Shown here: piece after piece, positions 46,473 to 57,505 of the stretch
Layout: each line of letters begins with the position of its first letter
How positions within the stretch are numbered: the stretch's first letter is position 1
Source of the DNA: Vandiemenella viatica
Lineage: Eukaryota; Arthropoda; Insecta; Orthoptera; Morabidae
Direction of reading: 5' to 3'
Assembly (NCBI GenBank): GCA_031002005.1
Contig: JARYHS010008074.1
Location: 11,726,924 to 11,790,923, forward strand
DNA: 64,000 nt
Position numbers and translations under genes: made by a program
The notes under the pieces: model-generated
What the model was told of the DNA's origin: nothing
Database searches by the model: none
Seen by the model: the letters and a program-made list of their open reading frames with translations, nothing else

Positions 46473-46544
46473 CATGAATGCCAAATAGATTACAAATCAA
46501 AATTCCGTCTGGAACAACTGTTGATGTTACTGTTTTCTTTATTT

Positions 46545-46586
46545 CCATACGCGTTTCGCTCTTATGGTGTGGGGCATCGTCAGTGG
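46545..46586 (-). ncRNA. Hammerhead ribozyme-like motif, left arm
   Basis: Mirror of the right-arm motif on the minus strand: CCA, CTGACGA, stem II GCCC with GAGC (one mispair), GAAAC, GCGTA and TGG. The single change in stem II relative to the right arm would weaken it. Confidence 0.5.
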
Positions 46587-47001
46587 TTGTGAATTTGTTT
46601 ATACATGTGATATGTTACATTTGACAGAGGAATTATAAATTATTATATGCTATTTACACTGTACTTACAGCTATGGTGATGGTATTTACATGGCGATATG
46701 GAACAGCACTTTATGCATCTTACAGATCTTCTATTTCACAATTATAAAAACTGTTTTACACATATTACGGAATAAACACTGGCATTGTATCCATTGCAAC
46801 TGCAAACTGCTTGTTTCGTTTGTCTGCTACATTATATACATTATAATTGTGAAATAGAAGATCTGTAAGATGCATAAAGTGCTGTTCCAGATCGCCATGT
46901 AAATACCATCACCATAGCTGTAAGTACAGTGTAAATAGTATATAATAATTTATAACTCCTCTGTCAAATGTAACATATCACATGTAAAAACAAATTCACA
47001 G

Positions 47002-47043
47002 CCACTGACGATGCCCCACACCATAAGGGCGAAACGCGTATGG
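47002..47043 (+). ncRNA. Hammerhead ribozyme-like motif, right arm
   Basis: CCA (47002-47004), CTGACGA (47005-47011), an unpaired T, stem II GCCC...GGGC, GAAA (47031-47034), then C-GC-G-T-A, where A15.1-U and C-G form a two-pair stem III and GUA ends at 47040, followed by TGG pairing with CCA as stem I. This is the minimal type I layout reported for hammerheads of Penelope-like elements. Only the core was matched by eye; cleavage is inferred. Confidence 0.6.
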
Positions 47044-47156
47044 AAATAAAGAAAACAGTAACATCAACAGTTGTTCCAGACAGAATTTTGATTTGTAATC
47101 TATTATCCAACAACTGCGGAAGATGACCTACAACCAGATTTGCATGAATGCCAAAT

Positions 47157-49554
47157 GTCATTCTGCTTAGGCTAAATTTCAATTAATTAAAACTTTCACT
47201 AATGTTGCTGCTTGATCAAAGCTTATATACTTGTATTACGGTTTATTTGCTTTTTACATATTTTACTGACCACTTTCGTTAGTGGCTTTTGTTCACGTTC
47301 GCTGTACGTGAGTTATTAGGTTATTTAAAGTGGATATCAGGAAACAATGTTATCGAAAAGACTATTCTGAAATTCATTTCTCCGGAGATGTTTAATTTCC
47401 CCAGCAGTTACAGAAACTATGACCAAAGATTACATTATTAAAAAAACACCAAGATGATGCTTTCGAAGCAAACAGGAATTCTTCAAATTTTGCAGAATGA
47501 AATTTTGGGGTCAATTAAGAGTCTTGTTATTTCAGCAATTTCGAGTCCACGCCCTCTGAAACAATTAAATGACAGCGCTATTGTCCCTGTCCCTGTTTAA
47601 TACGTCTGTTAGTATTTCTGAGTTCTTCAAGCTCAGAGATTTTACTCACCCTAAGATTTTTTTTTTGGCAGAAGCTAAGAAACCATTAAGTTTATTAAAA
47701 CTCAGATAAAGTTTACATGAAACGTGCATTAATCGCAAATTGTATCAGTCAAATAAATAACAGTTATCCGTTTTTTATATTATACTTTCCGTCATTTAAA
47801 GCAAAATGTATTTAATTTTTTTTTAAATCTTAGCCAACATTCCGATAATCTAACCAGAGCAAGGTACTTATATAACGAAAAATATCATTAAAGATGATCC
47901 ATATTCGTTTTTTCCTTACTAGCTTTTCCATAATAACTCCCGCCTCTTTTGACGGGTGTTAAAACTAGTATTATATAAAATAAAAAAAGTAATAAACAAA
48001 GAGCTTTAGGTAATTAATCGCTTTGGTCAGAGAAAACAAGCTGGAAGATATGTTTACGTACATTGATACATAACATATGCTCTCCTGTATATCAGTGATG
48101 AACTGCAATGTAGATTGCTCATTCACAGTGCAACGATAAATTAAAAATTACATACGCTTTCGAATAAGTGAAGAACGCTTAAATAACTTAGCTATTATTA
48201 AAATAGAGCGATTTGACGACATCATAATGCTGTTGATGATTTCGCAAACATTTATTGCATTATGTTTAGAAAAGTAATTTTCTTTTACTTGTTTCATGAA
48301 CTTTTTTCAAAATGTTACGCCATTTTGAAGAAATAATTTCAATATTTCGTTACGATTTTAAAGCTTTGGAGTATGTAGGCTGACTGAAATCTCGAAATAA
48401 TATTTGATATATATTTGTCACAAATGATCTGCAAATACTGTAATACCCTTATGTCTGTAAATCTTTCATTAAATCAAATATTTTAAGGTACTCCCAGAAA
48501 TGAAAGACCTTTCACATATCATTTAATTTATTCTAAATCAATAGTATAGAAATGTATCGTGAACTTAATTTAAAACATTTACATTATAATCAAACTGGAA
48601 GAGGAATTTATTAGTATCTGGCGCCAGGCTAGGAAAACTAAACTTATCACAAACTAAACATGGTTTAACAAAAGATGAAACTGTTCTTAAGCTCACGGCG
48701 TTTACGGGTTCTGCTATGTGGAACAGTTCATATGGCAATTTATTCGGCGGTCGTCACTTGTACTGTGGAAACTGACCTTTGCAGAGCTGAAGAGACTTGT
48801 TGGTTTTCCATGTTCAAAAGCTTTTATTGATTGCCCAGTAAAATTCACTGTTTATTCTTCAGTGACAATTCCTTCACACTGCTCGGCGTCCAGAGCCTTA
48901 ACTTCACTGCACTGTCCTGCGCACGCCTGGCCGGCACCCCCTCCACAAGGGTGCCCGGAGGCTGTCCTGGCAAGGCTAGACCGGCAACAACATTAACTGC
49001 ATCATTACAATATTAAAAGCACATTAAAAAACACATTTTTTTGTTCATAAATTCTAAAAGTGATAAGTAACTGTAGAAAAAAAGTGTAAGTTTTCATTTG
49101 TCAGCTTTTTTTTTTTTTTTTTTACTTTTGATATCGAATACAGGAGAAAGAGAAGGAAAAGGAACGTTTGGACAACAGCGGATAATATGAAGGGGTGAGC
49201 TGGATATCCATCAGACATTTTCTAACAACTTACTGGAATTAGGAGGAATTAAAAAAAAAAAAAAAAAACCTCTAATGAGTTACGGCAAGCGAAAGGATTT
49301 TTTTTTATGGACTAATAAGAAAAGTTTACATACTACAAAACGTGTATTTTTCTGTACATGTACAAAGTGAAATCAAAACATTCAAGAGAAATTTACAGAT
49401 TTCTTCGTTTCATCACAAGAAGTATTGTGGCAATGTAAGTACATTTAAATATAACAAACTCTTATTACTTTATAAAACATAATGTAAGTGGCTGTAAAAA
49501 TAAACCGGTTATTTCAATTGGAGTCTTTATTTACGCCTCAAAAACAAAATACTA
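47157..49554. other. Unassigned AT-rich DNA with one GC-richer block
   Basis: Mostly AT-rich. A GC-richer stretch at 48880-48995, followed on the minus strand by an aataaa sequence near 48860, could be part of an LTR or an unrecognised repeat. Overlapping short frames there have no family features. Confidence 0.3.
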
Positions 49555-49814
49555 TCAATAGTTTAGGGTTTGAATGGCTGCAAGATACAAACACTGCTTC
49601 GAAAAAATTCCCATGCAGGTGTCATCTACTCTATTGCTCAATTTTTGGTTGTGATTTTTCTTACTTCTGAATGAAACTCTGTCCTCAAATTGTGAAGTTT
49701 CCTGCTTACTTCATCAGTAGTGGTATTTAATTTAGCAGCCAATTCCTGTAGAGAACCATGATTTTTAATTCGGCTGCGGGTTGATTTACTTTTCACACCC
49801 CATAATTGTGACAT
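49555..49814 (-). pseudogene. MADF (Adf-1-like Myb/SANT) domain fragment
   Basis: Minus strand from an ATG at 49814: MSQLWGVKSKSTRSR, then LQELAAKLNTTTDEV and SRKLHNLRTEFHSEVRKI. After two stops, PAWEFFRSSVCIL follows. The helical run with DEVxxKLxNLRTxFxxE and the later WxFF match the second half of MADF DNA-binding domains, found in host regulators and in proteins of PIF/Harbinger-type transposons. The stops between the segments make it a pseudogene. It lies 0.35 kb from the left end of the interrupted Harbinger-type MITE but outside its end, so a link is only suggestive. Confidence 0.5.
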
Positions 49815-50426
49815 GTTCTGTGTGAATGTTTCGGACCAAATTCGTCACGCTGGACACTACAATGCGCTCTCTGAGAGAAGCGCAGGGATTTTTGATGTCT
49901 AAAACATATAGCGCAACAATTCAAAAGTGTCTAGGGTTCTCTCTGAGAGGTGTTATACAAGCATTGAGATCAACTCGCACAACAAGTGTCGCAAGTTTAT
50001 TGCTCGTGTATATGAGCCCTACATCATTCACGGCTCTCCCTGCTACCAGTCTGAACGCAGATTTTTTTTTCACGAAGGGGCTGCACAACAGGATGTGGTC
50101 GGGACTCACTTGCCTAATACTGGTCCGCACCGTCACCACACCGACACTTTCCTTGTTGGCGTTTAGGGAACGTCCATAAACTACGTGGACCCGTCTAGGG
50201 GAGGAGGGGTTGTCTGGAAAGCTACTTTGAGCTACGTGGGGGGGGGGGGGGGAGATTTGCAAACCAAGCCACGTAGATTCTTCTTCATATTATTTGTAAT
50301 AGTTAAAATAAGGTACAGTGAATATTTATTTCTGTTATTTAACTTCCTCCGTATGTAATTTACGATAGTCTGACAAGAGAAAACAGTATAAATATATTCT
50401 GGAATCAACAGAGTAAAATGCTACTG

Positions 50427-50707
50427 GCAGTTCTGTCATTACCATGGCGCCACAATCTGATGATGAATTGTTGTGGAACTCGGCGAAAAAATCAGTTATA
50501 GTTTCTTGTGCTTTCGGTGACGTTACTTCAAGTCCAGGCAGTATTTCAACCTAACAACAACCACTAGGAAGAAAATAAAACACCTATAGTGCATTTCCAC
50601 CGTGTAGATAGCTATAGTAGTTTTGGTGAATTTTTTTTTCTGATCCAGGCCAGATCTCACTCTAACCTCCTCACTTTCGAGATATAATACCTCCATGACT
50701 AAGCTAG

Positions 50708-50772
<65 letters not shown>

Positions 50773-50855
50773 TTTACTTTGAATTTGTCTCGTTGAGTTA
50801 CATAACAACTCATCATGAAATTGCGGTTCCACGGTTATGGTAGAATCCCCGAGAT
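50427..50855. repeat. Inverted-end repeat X, left copy, with (AT)n
   Basis: Starts ggcagttctgtcattaccat with gatgatgaatt, and ends with the approximate inverse (ttgcggttccacggttatgg then tagaatcccc). An AT microsatellite of about 60 bp (50709-50770) sits in the middle. The same start and end occur at 56235 and 56530. It may be a foldback-type element. Confidence 0.6.
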
Positions 50856-51379
50856 TTCGGTATTTAATTTTACAAGGCTTTCATGAGCCACAAATTACCA
50901 GCATCATTATCCAGTCACATGAAAATAATTCCCTCCTTGTAAAGGTCTGAAGTTGTGGTAATACTATTTACTTACATGCCGGCAATATTATCAGCTTCTT
51001 GCTAGATCGCTGCTGTGGCTGCACGAGTCCATGCGCTGTACCCGACGATCTCGATCAGTATGTCAGCTCGTAGTGTCACACATCAGTATGTTTACAAGAC
51101 GTCGCGTGCCTTAACTGGATGAGATTCGCAGTAGAAAATCTGCGCCTAGATCAAAGACAATGAGACCACATTGCTACAATTGCTAGTATCGTGCGTCGTG
51201 CTGTGTCCAGAATTACTTTTCATGTGACTCATTTCAAATCGTTGCCTAATGTTAATACTGCGAAAGAAAGTGCCCTGCCTCTTCGTTTCCAAAGAAACAA
51301 TTAAAAGTCCATAACGTCGTGGCGTGTTGCCTATGAAATAGTCGCCGCTATTGTTGGCAGGGTATAAAAGGAGGTCCTC

Positions 51380-52655
51380 GTCGGATGCTCACCAGGAAAA
51401 GTCATGGAAAGAATAGTCCTAAAGAGGATAACAGAAAATTTAAAAGAAAAAGCTACAATTAGAGAGGAACAATTTGGGTTCCAGACAAGAGTTTCGGCAA
51501 CAATTACGTCTAGTCGAGGACATATTGGCTGCGTTCAACAAGGGAAAATCTGTAGCAGCAATATTCATAGACGTAGACAAAGCCTATGACAGAGTGTGGA
51601 GAGGCAATTTAATATGCAAGTTGGAGGATAAAACAGACATCCCACGCTGCTACATAAAATTGATAGCAAATTACTTGAAAGGAAGAAGATTCTTCGTGGC
51701 ATGTGACGGTGCGAACTCATCAATTCTTGACGCCCTGGATGGAATCCCTCAAGGATCAGTACTGTCACCAACTCTGTACAACATCTATGCAAACGATATT
51801 CCTGTACCACCCGAAGTTGAATTTGCCCAGTTCGCAGATGATGAGACGAAATATACTATCGGGTACAGACATGAAACAAACATCAGAAGACAGCAGAAAG
51901 GATCGACAAACTCACCGAATGGTCTAGAGCCAATAAAGTAACGATCAACACCTCGAAGTGCGCTGCAGTATATTTTACTAAGAAAAAATCGGACTTTGAC
52001 AAACTACCTCAATTAAGAATAGACGGACAAACGATACCGTGGACAAAATCACATCGATACCTAGGAGTTGAACTTGACCAAAAGATGTTGTTCAAAGAAC
52101 ACATCAGACAAAGAATCCGAAAAGGGATGGCTATTATGGTCAACTTATATCCGATACTTAGTAGTAAAGAACTGACACTATAGACTAAGAGCAGAATATA
52201 TAAATTAGTAATACGGCCATTTCTGCTATATGGCTGCCCAGTTTGGGGAATATCGGCAAATTCGAATATTCAACTCCTACAAAGACATCAAAATCGCTGT
52301 CTACTTATAATATTAGGTGCGAGAATGTACACGCCGGTTACACAACTTCATGATCAAACAGGAATAAATTAAATTAAATGCGAAATTAGAACACAGGCAG
52401 AAAAACTATATCATAAAATAAGGTTTGTGTGAACCAAAAACATGGCATAGATACAAGGTTCCACTGAGTATATTAAACCAACAACAGTAAAAGACCATTA
52501 TTTGGGTTTTTCCATAAGACCACCCCAGTGGTGGTCACAGGTTTTTCCCCAGATAAATAAAGAGTGCCCCCAAACCTAACCTTAAACTAACAAGCAAAGC
52601 TTCCAAAGGAAGTGGTGCTTTAGAATATAAGAACAAAAAAAAAAAAAAAAAAATA
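51380..52655 (+). pseudogene. Jockey-like LINE fragment, RT
   Basis: Frames show VMERIVLKRITENLKEKAT, REEQFGFQTR, then LVEDILAAFNKGKSVAAIFI with DVDKAYDRVWRGNLICKL (RT palm first Asp, about 51560), DGIPQGSVLSPTLYNIYAND near 51730 and VEFAQFADDETKY at 51820, which preserves the FADD catalytic pair. The 3' part continues in broken frames to a run of about 20 As ending near 52655, consistent with a LINE tail. 5'-truncated: there is no endonuclease. It lies within the 6 kb insert of the split MITE. Confidence 0.82.
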
Positions 52656-53290
52656 GGATGCAGAGTGCAGTCGACTCCGGGACAGAGCAGCGAGGAGCGC
52701 CCTTCAGCACAGGTCAGTAGCTGACGAGTTGTGCAGTTCATTATCCAGCAGGTTCTCGGTGTTCGAGGCAGGGCGGGGGTTGGCAGAGGCAAAGCTAACG
52801 CGCAGACAACTGTCCCCGGGGACTCGGCGGCCAGCACGCTGATCACGGCGTGATCCCGAGGGAGTGGTCTGTCGCTTGTTCGCTGGTTTCTGACATCTGC
52901 ATCCGAGCCGCGAGCGTATTCATATCTGTCGAAGATATGCATCTTTCTCGCAGGGCATGGTGGGGCTGGCAGTGGTAGCGACGGAGCGGATTACGTGTGC
53001 GATGGTTCTGGCGTCTCCGTTCCTGTTAGAGACATTGAGATTCTTCTAGCTTTTGGACAGCACAGTCCGTTAACTACTGACTCAGGTTTTTCCTGACCCT
53101 ATCTCTCTTTAAAGCTGCAGAGAGCGTGGCTGGGGACGGCGGACAGACTACGGGATCTGCACTGCGGGTCTCCACGCCGACCAGACCGACTGCGGGGTCT
53201 CAGCGGCTCAACACGTTCCACGGAGACTAACGCCGGGCTGCACGGCGATCGTGCTTGATAAATGTTAGAACTGAATTTGTACTGCGAATT
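52656..53290. other. GC-rich block, possibly LTR-like
   Basis: About 630 bp of GC-rich sequence directly after the LINE tail, ending in an AT-rich stretch (taacatatccaagcttatctgtgtctt). It may be a solo LTR or another repeat; no TG...CA ends or TSD could be fixed. A minus-strand open frame here is compositional. Confidence 0.3.
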
Positions 53291-53559
53291 AGAACTGAAA
53301 ATATACGAATAACATATCCAAGCTTATCTGTGTCTTATTTACTTACTTTTAATGAGAATTTATTAATAAGCTTTGGAGCCGTGGTGCTCTATTAAAATAA
53401 CGTAATGTAACTCAGGCAGTCAATGTCATTTCTCAAAAAGGAGGTATGTCATATACATGACCAATAGGATAGTTTGTGAAGACACTAAACTTCACCATAA
53501 AAATTCGATCAAAGTAGAAAGATATGCAGAATACAGCCTACATCGTTTTTCAAGTCTCA

Positions 53560-54290
53560 TAATTCACACATTGCCACCTACTTAGTATTTCAAAGGCTTA
53601 AATCACAATCGCTCTCTGCTAGAAAGTATTTCAAGGACAGAAAATAAACTCACTGCCACCAAGACAGTATTTAAAAGATTCATAATACACTCACCGCCAC
53701 CTAAGAAGTATTTAACAGATTCATAATACGCTCACTACCTGTTAGATAGTATATAAAAGATTCATAATAAATTCACTGCCACCTAGACAGTTTTTTCATT
53801 TTTTAAAAAAATTTCTTTCGGTAAGGGAGACCATACAGAAATCTGATGTATTATAAGTGCAATCTTTTGGGCATATAAAGAGCACAGTTTACTTAGTTTA
53901 TAAAAATTAGTTTTATGGTGGAGAAATCTTCTACATATTCTATTACTAAAGCAAACATAGTTCGTGAAATAAATGTAAAATTTTCTGGATAAATATCGAG
54001 AAGCTTAAAGGACAACAAATTCAACACCGGTAGTAATAACATTAACTCCTCAGTTCTACAAGAATTTGCACTGCCTGATAGATAGTATTTAAAAGATTCG
54101 TAACACACTAACCGCATGATAAACACTACTTAAATGATTCATAATACATTCACTGCCATCGAGACTCTTTTTGAAAGATTCATAATACACTCACTGCCTG
54201 CAAGACAGTATTTAAAAGATTTCGTAATACATTCAGTGCCTCTTAGATAGTATTTCAAAGATTCAAAATACACTCACTGCCAGTTCTGCG
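53560..54290. repeat. Minisatellite, 40-45 bp unit (first block)
   Basis: Diverged tandem units of the form cactgcc-(a/t)-cctagacagtatttaaaag-attcataatacactc. More than ten units are seen, with an unrelated 240 bp stretch at about 53800-54070 between sub-blocks. The same unit recurs at 55560-55930. Confidence 0.8.
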
Positions 54291-54699
54291 CATGGAGGAA
54301 GGAAATATATGCAGGAGAAATGACGTTAAATCTGTGACTCCGCCTCTAAACTCTCGGCTGATACTGCGCATGCGCGGTGGCGGCAGCGGCCATATTGCGA
54401 ATCCTTACAAATGCAAAGTTCACATTGTGTTTGATGCTGTGATTATTTCATTTTCTAATGTGTCTAAGTATTTTATAATTGCCATCTTGTGCCATCTAGG
54501 AATCTTGATGAAGCAAACGATGTTGTTACCCCAAATGCAGTTTGCTATTCAAATACGCGTGTGTGGATGTGTCTACATAGTTTGATTCTGTAGCGGCAAT
54601 TTAGTGGAGATTGTGGTTAGGTCTAAATGCAATCTGTACCAGAATGGTTTTGTTGTTGAAAATATAAGGGACAAAGAATTTATCTATTATTGTTAGTAA

Positions 54700-55390
54700 T
54701 TTCATGAGAACCACGTTAGTGACAAAACGTGTATCGCGATGTAAACTACTTCCAGATATTCCCAATTAAGCCTACGATGTATGGTAACAAGATTACTATT
54801 TTTATTCTGGTCTAGGCCGCATTTTACCCAACCACAAGTGGTAGTAATAAAACTGAAATATCCATTCTGCATGTCCACCATGTAATTCATTGTGGCATTG
54901 GCAGAATTGATTTTTGGTCCAGACCACATATCAACCCAATCCCCTCAATTTGGAGACAGTATATCCCGAAAACTAAGCAAGATATCGAAAAATTTTATTC
55001 TTTATTTTCGATTTTTTTTCGTCGTGTTTACATAAGAATCCATCATCAAATCTGACTTTTGCGAAATTTTTCTTCTGCATTTCAACTCAAGACACCTCAC
55101 TTTTGATACAGTATATCTCGAGAACTAGGCGAGATATCGAAAATTTTTATTCTTTATTTTTTATTTGTCTCGTATTTTTAAATAAGAATCCATCATCAAA
55201 TTTGACTTTGACCAATTGTTTCTTCTGAATTTCAACCAAAAACATCTCACATTTGAGACAGAATATCTCGGAAATTAGGCAGGATATCAAAAAAAATTAT
55301 TCTTCATTTTTTATTTGTCTCATAGAGTTACAAAATAATCCATCACCAGATTGCGGCGTTACGTTTATCCCAGAGTCCCCTTGAGGTTTT
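54700..55390 (+). repeat. 150-bp tandem repeat block
   Basis: Units containing gatatcgaaaaattttattc, atttgtctcg and aatccatcatcaaatt recur at 54981, 55133 and 55283 (periods 152 and 150 bp), ending in ttgcggcgttacg. The block shares its unit with repeat X at 50427 and 56235, so it is probably an expanded relative of X. Confidence 0.75.
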
Positions 55391-55559
55391 TTGTACATAT
55401 ACCTCGTGTCTGTATGGATGCGGCCTAGCCCCCCCCCCCCCCCCCCCCACTCCTCCTCCGCCCGGCGTCCACTTCAGTGCGTGGTGAAGGTCTCTTGCGT
55501 CGTCTCCATATATTTCTTTCCTTCATGGTTCTACGCACGGAGGTAGGAAAAACTCCATG

Positions 55560-55930
55560 GTTCGACGATATTTCAAGGACCCCAATCCACCCACTGCCTG
55601 CTAGTTAGTATTTCTACCACTATAAACATACTCACTGTCTCTGCTCACTGCCGCCTAAGTAGTAAGCACACTCGAATTACAATCACTGCCGGCTAGACAG
55701 TATTTCAGAGTCTCAAAATATACTCACTGCCGGCTAGACAGTACTTCAAAAACTCGAAATACGTACACTTTGTCCTAGACAGTATTTCAAGCACTTAAAA
55801 TACACTCACTACTTCCCAGTTATTATTTCAAAGATTCATAATTCACCCACTGCCTCCTAGATAGGCTGTTATTTTAAAGACTCAAAATAAATTCACTGAG
55901 GGCTAGAAAGTATTTCAACAAATACAAAAC
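55560..55930. repeat. Minisatellite, 40-45 bp unit (second block)
   Basis: Six to eight diverged copies of the same cactgcc...agtatttcaa...aaaatacactc unit as the block at 53560. It follows the 150-bp tandem block and a C-run at 55430-55448. Confidence 0.78.
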
Positions 55931-56234
55931 ATGATGAACAGAATATCCATGCAACATTAAGAATGCCTGATGATTTGATACTCTGACAGAAACTACTAAA
56001 TAAATCACAGTGTAAAGGAGAATTTTGACGGACGGCTATCTAAAAGCCATAATAAATCATTTTTTTTTTTTTATTTCATTGAAGCCTTTTTACGAAAGTA
56101 GTAGTGACGCGAGATCAACCAGCTAATAAAACGATGTTTTTAAAACCAATGACTGTGAAATTATTTATTTATTCCAGTGTAAGAACGATTTCATATAATA
56201 AGTATAAAGTAAACTTAAAGATCACTACTAAGGA

Positions 56235-56530
56235 AGTTCTATCATTACCGTGGAGCCACAACCTGATGATGAATTATTGAAGAACTCGACGAAACAAATA
56301 GGCCTATATATTCTCTATTTTCGATTTGTCTCGTCGAGTTACATACGAATTCATCATCAAATTTGGCTATGGCGAAATTTTTCTCCTGGTCCAGGCCGCA
56401 TTTCAATTTTGATATAAAATATCTCGAGAACTAAGTGATATATATACATAATATTCTTTACTTTCAATTTATCTCATCGAGTTACATAATAATCCATCAT
56501 TAAATTGCGGCGCCACGGTTATCGTAGAAT
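56235..56530. repeat. Inverted-end repeat X, right copy
   Basis: Starts aagttctatcattaccgtgg with gatgatgaatt and ends ttgcggcgccacggttatcg then tagaatcccc, matching the left copy at 50427-50855 without its AT run. It sits at the right border of the insert that splits the MITE. Confidence 0.6.
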
Positions 56531-57207
56531 CCCCAAGCTATGTGCTATGTGGGGTTGGAGGGGGGAGTGGGGGGGGGGGGTAGAGGCAAAGGCCACGTTG
56601 GGCTACGTGGCAGGGAGGGGAGTTCGCAGCAGGCGAAAATGGAGCTAAGTGGTTTATGGACGCTCCCTTCCTCGATTTAAGTGAATTCACACGACCTACG
56701 GCGACTTTCTGTTAGTGAGGAGCCGGGGGTGCACGAGCAACTATCGATATAACCCGAAAAAACTGGCCAATCTCCGTAAAACTGGGAAGTTTGGTGACAT
56801 GGATAAGTACGAGAATGTTACCAAATGAAAACCTGGATTTTGGAACATATGGTTGCTGTTGTTCGAATTCTATTCACACGAGCTGCGGGGAAATACGGCC
56901 ATTGGTTCCATGAGAAGATGCTGGAGAAACAGAGAGGGAGGGAAGGGATCTTCCAACACCAGAGACGGAGTCTCACTATTTCAACCATCGCGACGCATGG
57001 TCGGGAATTGTGTATTACTGACTCCAAGTGCTGAACGTTTTATAGCACACATTACATTGCGTGGGCTGACGACCATTAGATGAGTCGCACTGCTGTCTAC
57101 GTCTGCTGCACAATGTTTCGCACAAGTCACTACTCGCAAATATAACTCACCCTGTAACGCTTAGGGTACAGAGTCCTATCCCCTACAGATTTATAAAACT
57201 GAGATAA

Positions 57208-57502
57208 GGGGGCATCCATAAATTACGTGAAGTGTTTTTCCGGACCCCCCCCCCCCTCTCGTGAGATCTGGTCCGTGAGACCCCCCCCTTTCTAAAAATC
57301 GCCCTCGCAATTTTTTTGAGACCTTTTTTTTCCAAAATCCGGTTACACCCCCACTTTTCGACGAAATAACCCCCTAAAATCGACTTTCGCGTAATTTGTA
57401 GACCTTATCACGTGAGATTTCCGTAACCCTCCCCCCCCCCTTGGTGAGATTTCGCCGTACACCCCCCCCCAATTTAACATCACGTAATTTATGGACGTCC
57501 CC
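57208..57502. mobile_element. Harbinger-type MITE, copy 3 (TAA TSD)
   Basis: 295 bp with ends gggggcatccataaattacg and cgtaatttatggacgtcccc, flanked by TAA at 57205-57207 and 57503-57505. Same subfamily as 9244-9625; the interior is shorter, with C-runs and ggtgagatt motifs. Confidence 0.8.
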
Positions 57503-57505
57503 TAA

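Larger units (their letters stand above)
46487..47142. mobile_element. Foldback element (PLE-derived or retrozyme-like) with 14-bp TSD
   Basis: A 656 bp insert between two copies of catgaatgccaaat (46473-46486 and 47143-47156). Two arms (about 46487-46750 and 46838-47107) are near-perfect inverted copies around a loop of about 90 bp; the right end has an extra tail of about 35 bp not present on the left. Each arm contains a hammerhead-like module in the outward direction. The element has no coding capacity. A long TSD, inverted arms and a one-sided tail fit a 5'-truncated, tail-to-tail PLE insertion or a retrozyme-like RNA-copied unit. Confidence 0.82.
50166..56667. mobile_element. Harbinger-type MITE split by a 6 kb insert
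   Basis: The left 245 bp (50166-50410) and right 135 bp (56533-56667) align by eye with the two ends of the intact 392 bp MITE at 23469-23860, including the core tccgtatgtaattta, the inner cacgtag blocks and the ends gggaacgtccataaac / gtttatggacgctccc. The left flank is TTA, the right TTC. The 6.1 kb between them is foreign: two copies of another inverted-end repeat at its borders (50427-50855, 56235-56530), a Jockey-like LINE, minisatellites and 150-bp tandem repeats. Confidence 0.7.

Noticed and set aside
50709..50770. (AT)n run as a regulatory element or origin
   Set aside because: A simple microsatellite inside repeat X; no other support.
52535..52942. 135 aa minus-strand frame after the Jockey-like LINE
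   Set aside because: It crosses the LINE poly-A tail (Phe run) and GC-rich non-coding sequence.
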